12,185 bases of DNA from JAJDGF01 sp031549325 (GTDB taxonomy: Bacteria > Bacillota > Clostridia > Christensenellales > Aristaeellaceae). The notes under the pieces are model-generated. The model saw only the letters and a list, made by a program, of their open reading frames with translations, did no database searches and was not told the DNA's origin. The stretch covers positions 1-12,185 of the forward strand of contig JAVBQA010000060.1 in the NCBI GenBank assembly GCA_031549325.1, given 5' to 3'. A program made the position numbers and the translations under genes. Positions 7,140 through 12,185 of this stretch are shown here, in pieces (within the stretch, counting starts at the first letter, position 1; each line of letters begins with the position of its first letter).

Positions 7140-7586
7140 ATGGACGAGCGCCTTGAACGGCTGATCCAGACCTATCAGGCGGACTTCCAGCACGCCCGGA
7201 TCAACTGCGCCGAGGCCGTGCTGACCACGATGTGCAACTTCTATGACATCGACATGGGCGTGTGCCCGATGATTGCCACGCCGTTCGGCGGCGGGCTGTG
7301 CGGCAGGCAAGGCGTGTGCGGCACGGTCAGCGGCGCGCTGATGGTGATCGGACTCAAGCACGGCCGCGAACTGGGGGGCGACAAGGACCCGGCGTACAAG
7401 CTGGGCAAGGAACTCATGGCCTGGTTTGAGGGCGAGCAGGGCGCGCTTAACTGCCGGGATCTGATCTGCTGCGACTTCTCCGATCCTGTCGCCCAGCAAC
7501 AGTTTCGCGCGCCGGGTGGCGCCCACGAGCGCGTGTGCGAGCCGCTGGTGGGGGATGTATGCCGCTGGCTGGCGGAGCACCTGTAA
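7140..7586 (+). CDS. C_GCAxxG_C_C-family cysteine-rich protein
   Basis: This 148-residue soluble protein contains ten cysteines (23, 32, 42, 54, 60, 105, 110, 111, 133, 141). The core NCAEAV (22-27), then FGGGLCGRQGVCGTVSGALMV (49-69), and the C-terminal cysteines in NCRDLICCDF and RVCEPLV match the family named for its C...GCAxxG...C...C pattern. Members are widespread in Clostridia and other anaerobes. The cysteine spacing suggests metal or redox chemistry, but the biochemical role is not established to my knowledge. CGGAGGA (7126-7132) supports ATG 7140, and the gene lies 18 bases after murI, so it is probably the second gene of that operon. Why it accompanies a cell-wall racemase is unclear; the link may be simple co-transcription. 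Confidence 0.87.
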   Translation: MDERLERLIQTYQADFQHARINCAEAVLTTMCNFYDIDMGVCPMIATPFGGGLCGRQGVCGTVSGALMVIGLKHGRELGGDKDPAYKLGKELMAWFEGEQGALNCRDLICCDFSDPVAQQQFRAPGGAHERVCEPLVGDVCRWLAEHL

Positions 7587-7650
7587 TCTCTGTCAAGCGG
7601 AAAAAAGAGCGAGTGAACGCGGTTCGCCCCTCCGGCGCTGCCTTACCGAT

Positions 7651-7693
7651 CGGGAACAGTGCTGGTAGTGACGAACTGTTTTTGCCCGTTTTT
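7651..7693 (+). terminator. Probable terminator of the murI operon
   Basis: An outer stem, CGGG (7651-7654) with CCCG (7685-7688), and an inner stem, AACAGT (7655-7660) with ACTGTT (7675-7680), are separated by a 4-base bulge on the 3' side. A TTTTT tract follows (7689-7693). The bulged form is weaker than the other terminators in the window. It lies about 65 bases after the stop at 7584-7586 and just before the next promoter. Confidence 0.5.
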
Positions 7694-7716
7694 CCTGTGT
7701 AATTAAGAAATAATCC

Positions 7717-7745
7717 TTGATAACAAATGGATTTTCTGTTAGAAT
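7717..7745 (+). promoter_or_regulatory. Extended -10 sigma-A promoter of the EF-G-like gene
   Basis: TTGATA (7717-7722) and TAGAAT (7740-7745) are 17 bp apart. A TG dinucleotide one base before the -10 box (7737-7738) makes it an extended -10 promoter in an AT-rich stretch. Transcription should start near 7752 and give a leader of about 83 bases. Confidence 0.75.
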
Positions 7746-7763
7746 ATAGTTTAGATGTTTCCG

Positions 7764-7812
7764 CGCACGAGGGACAAGCGATCGCGTAGGGAACCCTCAG
7801 TGCGGTGCGATC
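7764..7812 (+). promoter_or_regulatory. Structured 5' leader (stem-loop, possible pseudoknot) of the EF-G-like gene
   Basis: CGCACGAGGG (7764-7773) pairs with CCCTC plus GTGCG (7794-7804), giving 10 bp with a single bulged A at 7799. The loop contains GATCGC (7780-7785), which is complementary to GCGATC (7807-7812) just 3' of the stem. The two helices together would form an H-type pseudoknot ending 7 bases before the G-run ribosome binding site (7820-7825). I do not recognise a known riboswitch class. Confidence 0.45.
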
Positions 7813-7834
7813 AAGTAACGGGGGGATATTGTCA

Positions 7835-9916
7835 ATGAAGGACTATCAAGCCAGCAACATTCGCAACCTCTCCATCGTCGGCCATGGCAGCGAGGGCAAG
7901 ACCACACTGGTCGAGGCGCTGCTGTTTGCTACCGGCACCATCGACCGCCAAGGCAGGGTGGAGGACGGCACAACGACCACCGATCACGAGCCGGAAGAGA
8001 CGCGCCGCCAGATTTCCATCAGCGCCGCCGTCGCGCCGCTCGAGTACAAGGACGTCAAAATCAACCTGATCGATGTGCCCGGCTACTTCGACTTTGCGGG
8101 CGAGATGATCGGGCCGCTGACCGTGTCCGAGGGCGCGCTGATCACCGTGGGCGCGGTGTCCGGCTTGGCCGTGGGCGCGGAGAAAGCCTGGGCGCAGTGC
8201 GACAAAGCGGGCACGTCTCGCATGATCGTCATCAACCAGATGGACCGCGAGAACGCCAACTTCGATAAGGCGCTCGCCAGCATCACCAATAAATACGGCG
8301 CCAGCGTCGCGCCGATCCAGCTGCCCATCATCGAAGGCGGCAAGTTCGAGGGCGTCGTGGACGTGCTGAAGAACAAGGCATTTATGGGCGAGGGCAAGGC
8401 TGTAAAGGAAGTGCCGGTGCCCGGCAATCTGGCCGACGCCGTCCAGTCCGCCCGCGAAGTGGTCATGGAGGCCGCCGCCGGCGCCGATGAAGAGCTGATG
8501 GAGAAGTTCTTTGAGACCATGGAGCTGTCCCCCGAGGACACCATGGCGGGCCTGCGCAAGGGCATCGAAGCGGGCACCGTGGTGCCGGTCGTCTGCTGCA
8601 GCTCCCTTACCCGCGTGGGTCTGATGCAGCTGCTTGATAACATCATCGACTTGATGCCATCCCCGGCGGGCCGAATCACCAAGGGCGTCAATCCCAAAAA
8701 TGGCGAGGCCGACGAGCGCATCTGCAAGGACGATCAGCCCTTCTCCGCGTTCGTGTTCAAGACGATGGCCGACCCGTTCGTGGGCAAGCTGTCGCTGCTG
8801 AAGGTCACCTCGGGCGTGCTGGCGGGCGACACAGCCCTTTACAACGCCAACGCCGAAAAGCCTGAGAAGGCGGGCAGCATTTATATCCAGCGCGGCAAGA
8901 AGCAGGCTCCCACCACCAAGGTCGTGGCGGGCGACATTTGCGCCATCGCGAAGCTTTCAGTCACCGGCACCGGAAACACCCTGTGCGATGCCGCAAAACC
9001 CATAAAGTTTGCCGAGATGAAATTCCCCGCGCCTTGCATCTCCATGGCCGTTTATGCCAAAAAGGCGGGCGAGGAGGACAAGGTCTTCTCTGGCCTGAGC
9101 CGCCTGATGGAGGAAGACCCGACCATCAGCGTCGCCAAAGACCCGACCACGCTGGAGTCCATTCTGTCGGGCCTGGGCGAGCTGCACATCGAAGTCATCG
9201 CCCGCAAGCTGGCCAGTAAGTTCGGCGCCGAGGCGCAGCTGCAGGATCCCAAGATCCCGTACCGCGAGACCATCCGCAAGAAGATCGATGTGCAGGGCCG
9301 CCACAAAAAGCAGTCGGGCGGCCACGGCCAGTTCGGCGATGTGTGGATTGAGTTCCGTCCCAACGACGACCCGACCAACACCGACTTCATCTTTGAAGAC
9401 GCGGTCGTGGGCGGCGTGGTGCCCAGGAACTTCATTCCCGCCGTAGAGAAAGGTCTGCGCGACAACATCACCCGCGGCGTGCTGGCGGGCTACCCGGTGG
9501 TTAGCCTGACCGCCAAGCTGCATGACGGTTCCTACCACGCGGTCGACTCGTCCGAAATGGCGTTCAAAACCGCGGCGCGCATCGCGTTTAAGAAGCTTGT
9601 GGATGCCAGCCCTGTGCTGCTCGAGCCGATCTATCATGTGGAAGTGATGGTGCCCGACGAATACATGGGCGACATCATCGGCGACATGAACAAGCGGCGT
9701 GGCCGCATCATGGGCATGAACCAGGTGGACGGAGAGCAGCAGGTGGTGGCGGAGGTGCCGCTGTCTGAGATGTTTAAGTACGCCACCGACCTACGCTCCA
9801 TGACTCAGGCGCGCGGCTCATTCACCATGAGTTTTGAGCGCTACGAGGAAGTGCCCGCCGCCGATGCCAAGAAGATCATCGAGAGCGCCAAGAAGGAAGA
9901 GGAAGAGGAAGAGTAA
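7835..9916 (+). CDS. EF-G-like translational GTPase (non-canonical elongation factor G paralogue)
   Basis: This 693-residue protein has the EF-G length and domain order: G domain and insertion (about 1-275), beta-barrel domain II (about 290-380, GSIYIQRGKK), domain III with GLGELHIEV, domain IV with RHKKQSGGHGQFGDVWIEFRP, and domain V with MGDIIGDMNKRRGRIMGM. It ends in an acidic tail, KKEEEEEE. The P-loop is GHGSEGKT (16-23), as in EF-G-like paralogues rather than the AHIDAGKT of canonical EF-G. The G3 motif is DVPGY (80-84), with Tyr where translational GTPases have the GTPase-activating His. The G4 motif is NQMD (134-137), not NKMD, and switch I lacks the RGITI Thr. It may therefore hydrolyse GTP slowly and act as a specialised ribosome factor. 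ATG 7835 follows GGGGGG (7820-7825) at 9 bases. True EF-G is probably elsewhere in the genome; this gene is monocistronic. Confidence 0.9.
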   Translation: MKDYQASNIRNLSIVGHGSEGKTTLVEALLFATGTIDRQGRVEDGTTTTDHEPEETRRQISISAAVAPLEYKDVKINLIDVPGYFDFAGEMIGPLTVSEGALITVGAVSGLAVGAEKAWAQCDKAGTSRMIVINQMDRENANFDKALASITNKYGASVAPIQLPIIEGGKFEGVVDVLKNKAFMGEGKAVKEVPVPGNLADAVQSAREVVMEAAAGADEELMEKFFETMELSPEDTMAGLRKGIEAGTVVPVVCCSSLTRVGLMQLLDNIIDLMPSPAGRITKGVNPKNGEADERICKDDQPFSAFVFKTMADPFVGKLSLLKVTSGVLAGDTALYNANAEKPEKAGSIYIQRGKKQAPTTKVVAGDICAIAKLSVTGTGNTLCDAAKPIKFAEMKFPAPCISMAVYAKKAGEEDKVFSGLSRLMEEDPTISVAKDPTTLESILSGLGELHIEVIARKLASKFGAEAQLQDPKIPYRETIRKKIDVQGRHKKQSGGHGQFGDVWIEFRPNDDPTNTDFIFEDAVVGGVVPRNFIPAVEKGLRDNITRGVLAGYPVVSLTAKLHDGSYHAVDSSEMAFKTAARIAFKKLVDASPVLLEPIYHVEVMVPDEYMGDIIGDMNKRRGRIMGMNQVDGEQQVVAEVPLSEMFKYATDLRSMTQARGSFTMSFERYEEVPAADAKKIIESAKKEEEEEE

Positions 9917-9989
9917 GAGGGCCATGATGGGGGGACTCTGTCTCCTGCGTCCCTGCCAGGGCATGGTGCTCGGGGCCTCATTTTACAGC

Positions 9990-10026
9990 AAAAAGGATGC
10001 CAGGCGAAAGGCCTGGCATCCTTTTT
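9990..10026 (+). terminator. Strong terminator after the EF-G-like gene
   Basis: A perfect 16-bp stem, AAAAAGGATGCCAGGC (9990-10005) with its complement (10011-10026), encloses the 5-base loop GAAAG and ends in TTTTT. The A/T flanks let it work on either strand. It separates the EF-G-like gene from the sporulation genes and shows that the in-frame extension of the next gene upstream through this hairpin is not real. Confidence 0.92.
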
Positions 10027-10036
10027 CTGATCGGGG

Positions 10037-10066
10037 GCATGTTTCCCTTCGACCGGGGCATATATT
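10037..10066 (+). promoter_or_regulatory. Candidate sigma-E (mother-cell sporulation) promoter of spoIVFA-spoIVFB
   Basis: GCATGTT (10037-10043) matches the sigma-E -35 consensus KMATATT at 6 of 7 positions. CATATATT (10059-10066) matches the -10 consensus CATACAHT at 7 of 8, and the spacing is 15 bp. No good sigma-A promoter is visible between the terminator and the gene. In Bacillus subtilis the spoIVF operon is sigma-E dependent, which fits. The leader would be only about 16 bases. Confidence 0.55.
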
Positions 10067-10088
10067 GGCCTCGACGGGAGGGATGAAT

Positions 10089-10874
10089 GTGCAGAATGGA
10101 AACGGTAAGCTCAAGATATATACCGTCATCAACCCAGACGGAGAGGCCCCGCCCAGCGCGCCCAGGAGGATTCGCTTGCCCAATGTGTTCCACCGAAAAC
10201 CGAAGGCAGAGGACGCAAAGCCGGTCGTTGAGCAGGCGAAGCATCCGGTGGCGTCAGCGAAGGCCACGCGCCAGCGTCACATCAATCTGCCCAAGGCCAA
10301 AGGGAAGCTCAGCGCCACAGAGAAGCTGATGCGCAACTCGGCGGTAGCCTGCGCGCTGCTGCTGTCCATCCTGGCGCTGCAGAACATCAACAACCCATGG
10401 ACGCAGAACGCCACAGCAAAAATCCGCCAGGCGCTCACCATGCGCATCGATCTTGACGAGTCGCTCGGGCGGCTGAACTTCGTGCGCGGCCTGGTGCCCG
10501 AGAGCGCGCAAGTGTTCTGGAACATGGGCGGTAAGCAGCTGCAGCTGCCGGTGAGCGGCACAATCTCCCACGAATATGCCGATGTGCAGCCCTGGGTGGA
10601 GTTCGTCTGCAGCCCGCAAGCGCCGGTGACGGCGGCGGATGAGGGTACTGTGGCGGCGGTGGGGCAGGGCGCGCAGGGCGACTGGACGCTGCTGATCGAC
10701 CACGAGAGCGGCACGCAGACCGTGTATGCCTATCTGTCACAGGTGCTGGTCAAAGTAGGGCAGCAGGTGGCGCGCGGTGACCAGCTGGGAATCACCCGCG
10801 ATGAGGAGGGCTCGCGGCTGTATTTCGAGCTGCGCAAGGACGGCCAGCCGCAGAACCCCGAGCAGATGTCTTGA
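10089..10874 (+). CDS. SpoIVFA-like membrane protein with degenerate M23 (LytM) domain
   Basis: This 261-residue protein has a basic cytoplasmic N-terminus (1 to about 83), one membrane helix (about 84-99, NSAVACALLLSILALQNI) and an outer domain. Residues about 150-258 have the M23 fold (LPVSGTISHEY, PVTAADEGTVAAVG, VKVGQQVARGDQLG, LYFELRKDGQPQNP). The zinc ligands are gone: the HxH motif reads RLYFEL (Arg 10815-10817, Tyr 10821-10823) and no HxxxD is present. This matches SpoIVFA, which holds and inhibits the intramembrane protease SpoIVFB until a forespore signal relieves it. GTG 10089 is chosen because GGGAGG (10076-10081) is 7 bases upstream; ATG 10083 is in frame but touches that site. 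The next gene begins 5 bases after the stop, so the pair is translationally coupled. SpoIIQ-like alternatives are less likely given the SpoIVFB partner. Confidence 0.8.
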   Translation: MQNGNGKLKIYTVINPDGEAPPSAPRRIRLPNVFHRKPKAEDAKPVVEQAKHPVASAKATRQRHINLPKAKGKLSATEKLMRNSAVACALLLSILALQNINNPWTQNATAKIRQALTMRIDLDESLGRLNFVRGLVPESAQVFWNMGGKQLQLPVSGTISHEYADVQPWVEFVCSPQAPVTAADEGTVAAVGQGAQGDWTLLIDHESGTQTVYAYLSQVLVKVGQQVARGDQLGITRDEEGSRLYFELRKDGQPQNPEQMS

Positions 10875-10879
10875 CGCCC

Positions 10880-11770
10880 ATGAAGATCATGGGCATTCCG
10901 GTGAGGGTACACCCGCTGATGCCGTTTGTGCTTGTGGCTGCGATGCTGCTGGGCGCTGGCGCGGACCTCGGAATCGCGCTCAGCTCGCTGTGCCTGCACG
11001 AGCTGAGCCACGCCATGATGGCGCTGATGCTGCATGTGCGTGTGCAGGAGATTGAGTTCATGCCGCTGGGTGGAGCGGCGCGTGTGGAGGACGTGTGGCA
11101 GCTGCGTCCCATGCAGCTGCTGCTGATCGCGCTGGCTGGGCCGCTGATGAATCTGCTGCTGCTTATGCTGGCTGCCGCGCTGGCTTGGGCGCAGTGGATG
11201 GGGCCATACACCGCACTGATATGGATTCGGATCAACCTGGTGATGATGCTGTTCAACCTGATGCCCGCGCTGCCGCTGGACGGCGGGCGGCTGCTGGCGG
11301 CGCTGCTGGCCAAGGCGCTGCCCGCTGAGCGGGCGATCCGCGTCGGGGTGGTCTGCGGACGCGTGTTCAGCGCGTGTCTGCTGGCGTACGTGCTCGGCAT
11401 GTGGCTGCTGTATGGTGAGCTGAACCTGACGTTCGTGTGCTGTGCATTCTTTTTGTGGGTATCGGCCGGGCGCGAGCTGGCGCTGTCGCGCGGAGGGGTG
11501 GTGCTCAGCTTGGTCAGGCGGCGCGAGGAGCTGGCGGACGAGAGCGTCATGCCCGTGCGCTGGCTGGCCGCTTTTGCTACCCAGGATGCGCGCGACGTAC
11601 TGCGTCGCATGCAGTCGCGCCAGCTGCACCGGATCGCCGTGTATGACCATTCTATGGGCCTGCTGGGAACGCTCGAAGAGTCCGACTTGATCGAGTGCGC
11701 CATGAATGATGAGCGTGCCACGCTGGCTGCGCTGCTGCGCAAGCGCCATCATAACCAAATTGCTACTTGA
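10880..11770 (+). CDS. spoIVFB: SpoIVFB-like M50 intramembrane metalloprotease
   Basis: This 296-residue site-2-type protease has the zinc motif HELSH at residues 40-44 (10997-11011) in the first hydrophobic region and the third ligand Asp134 in NLMPALPLDGGR. Further hydrophobic segments lie at about 75-98, 110-130, 155-180 and 185-200, so the catalytic core is buried in the membrane. The cytoplasmic tail (about 225-290, VMPVRWLAAF to GLLGTLEESDLIE) resembles a CBS domain, as in B. subtilis SpoIVFB (about 288 residues). In that species the enzyme cleaves pro-sigma-K in the mother cell. ATG 10880 is chosen by homology to the usual basic MK start; a TTG at 10871 overlapping the upstream stop is possible. 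Its TGA stop (11768-11770) lies inside the -35 box of the tRNA promoter. Confidence 0.88.
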   Translation: MKIMGIPVRVHPLMPFVLVAAMLLGAGADLGIALSSLCLHELSHAMMALMLHVRVQEIEFMPLGGAARVEDVWQLRPMQLLLIALAGPLMNLLLLMLAAALAWAQWMGPYTALIWIRINLVMMLFNLMPALPLDGGRLLAALLAKALPAERAIRVGVVCGRVFSACLLAYVLGMWLLYGELNLTFVCCAFFLWVSAGRELALSRGGVVLSLVRRREELADESVMPVRWLAAFATQDARDVLRRMQSRQLHRIAVYDHSMGLLGTLEESDLIECAMNDERATLAALLRKRHHNQIAT

Positions 11771-11795
11771 CATCGCCATGCCCATCCGCTATAAT
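11767..11795 (+). promoter_or_regulatory. Consensus promoter of tRNA-Trp
   Basis: TTGACA (11767-11772) and TATAAT (11790-11795) are exactly 17 bp apart, a perfect sigma-A consensus. The -35 box contains the stop codon of the spoIVFB-like gene. Transcription should start near 11802, about 9 bases before the mature tRNA. Confidence 0.88.
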
Positions 11796-11810
11796 ACTAT
11801 CTGTTCGCTT

Positions 11811-11884
11811 AGGGGCATGGTGTAATGGTAACACGTGGGTCTCCAAAACCTTTGTTGAGGGTTCGAGTCCTTCTGCCCCTGCCA
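11811..11884 (+). tRNA. tRNA-Trp (anticodon CCA)
   Basis: The cloverleaf folds fully: acceptor AGGGGCA (11811-11817) with TGCCCCT (11874-11880), D stem GTGT with ACAC, anticodon loop CTCCAAA with anticodon CCA at 11843-11845, a 4-base variable loop, and T arm GAGGG-TTCGAGT-CCTTC. The discriminator base is G (11881) and the 3' CCA is encoded (11882-11884). The outermost anticodon-stem pair is T-T, a minor irregularity. It decodes UGG. Confidence 0.95.
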
Positions 11885-11887
11885 CCT

Positions 11888-11906
11888 TATCACTGATATA
11901 GTGATA
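11888..11906 (+). repeat. Small inverted repeat between tRNA-Trp and its terminator
   Basis: TATCACT (11888-11894) and AGTGATA (11900-11906) form a 7-bp stem with the loop GATAT. It lies 3 bases after the encoded CCA and just before the terminator, so it could shape the 3' trailer of the tRNA precursor or bind a dimeric protein. It has no T-tract of its own. Confidence 0.55.
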
Positions 11907-11907
11907 C

Positions 11908-11945
11908 AAAAAACTCATCGTCAAAAACGATGGGTTTTTTGTTTG
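11908..11945 (+). terminator. Terminator of the tRNA-Trp transcript
   Basis: AAAAAACTCATCGT (11908-11921) pairs with ACGATGGGTTTTTT (11927-11940) around the loop CAAAA, with one G-U pair. GTTTG follows. It is a strong hairpin about 24 bases after the tRNA and could serve both strands. Confidence 0.88.
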
Positions 11946-12130
11946 TATCCGTCATATTCGGTGCTGAACATGCCGATCAAAACTCACTTTCTGCAATATC
12001 AGAGACTATATCCACAATATCAGTCATCGGCACACCCATCCCCAAATGCCATCCACACCCCTTCCGAGGCCATTTCAGCCCTCCAAATGCTCAAATTCAT
12101 TCCTTAACAATGCAACCACCCCGATACGAA
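11946..12130. other. Gene-free tail, AT- and C-rich
   Basis: No convincing gene is seen. The only plus-strand open frame begins inside the terminator and lacks a ribosome binding site. The composition is more AT-rich than the coding regions, and the plus strand is poor in G. The 9-mer CAATATCAG occurs twice (11994-12002 and 12015-12023), and TGCCGAT (11971-11977) is complementary to ATCGGCA (12026-12032). Their meaning is not clear. Confidence 0.5.
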
Positions 12131-12185
12131 GGTGCCTTTGGGTGCATTAGTCAGGTACCTTTGGGTGCATTAGTCGGTGCCTTTG
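12131..12185. repeat. Tandem repeat of 22-23 bp units at the right edge
   Basis: Unit 1 is 12131-12153, unit 2 is 12154-12175, and a third unit begins at 12176 and is cut by the edge after 10 bases. Each complete unit is built as GGTGCCTTTG (GGTACCTTTG in unit 2) plus GGTGCATTAGTC. Units 1 and 2 differ by one substitution and one terminal A. The changing period rules out a repeated peptide in one frame. The array may continue beyond the window. Confidence 0.8.

Noticed and set aside
9834..10088. Upstream in-frame extension of the spoIVFA-like gene
   Set aside because: It overlaps the end of the EF-G-like gene and runs through a perfect 16-bp terminator and the candidate sigma-E promoter.
11888..11906. 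Possible tet-type operator
   Set aside because: The TATCA/TGATA half-sites resemble tet operators, but the centre does not match, no TetR or tet gene is nearby, and the site lies inside a tRNA transcript.
11901..12107. A 68-codon plus-strand open frame after the tRNA
   Set aside because: It starts inside the tRNA terminator, has no ribosome binding site and resembles no known protein.

Overview
The window looks like the chromosome of a GC-rich, spore-forming Gram-positive bacterium of the class Clostridia, possibly an uncultured gut lineage. The reasons are strong AGGAGG-type ribosome binding sites, several probable TTG or GTG starts, sigma-A promoters with 17-bp spacing, a spoIVFA/spoIVFB-like pair, a SpoIID-family protein, and Big_2 cell-surface modules. 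The order cannot be fixed from the sequence. No phage gene, CRISPR array, rRNA or complete mobile element is visible.

Layout, left to right. (1) Positions 1-1654 hold the 3' part of a SpoIID/LytB-type peptidoglycan protein with a C-terminal SH3 domain; the frame is open to the left edge. A terminator follows. (2) A secreted caspase-like cysteine protease (1810-3771) has its own promoter and carries N-terminal beta-sandwich modules, two Big_2 domains and a C-terminal calcium-loop motif. (3) A small two-helix membrane protein lies on the minus strand (3873-4136). It is transcribed divergently from (4) a secreted protein with four Big_2 domains and a C-terminal NlpC/P60-like cysteine peptidase domain (4346-6193). 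(5) Glutamate racemase murI (6363-7121) and a C_GCAxxG_C_C-family cysteine-rich protein (7140-7586) form a short operon with its own promoter and a probable terminator. (6) An EF-G-like GTPase with non-canonical G motifs (7835-9916) is preceded by a leader that can fold into a stem-loop or pseudoknot and is followed by a perfect terminator. (7) A spoIVFA/spoIVFB-like couple (10089-11770) sits behind a candidate sigma-E promoter. (8) tRNA-Trp(CCA) (11811-11884) has a consensus promoter whose -35 box overlaps the spoIVFB stop codon, and a terminator follows. (9) A gene-free tail ends in a 22-23 bp tandem repeat that runs off the right edge.

Most of the window serves the cell envelope and sporulation: glycan-strand cleavage (SpoIID family), a probable peptidoglycan peptidase (Big_2-NlpC/P60), D-glutamate supply (MurI), intramembrane proteolysis in the forespore envelope (SpoIVFA/FB), and an extracellular caspase-like protease. 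The most unusual items are the secreted caspase/Big_2 protein next to a second Big_2 peptidase, the divergent promoter pair, the leader RNA of the EF-G-like gene, and the repeat array at the right edge.
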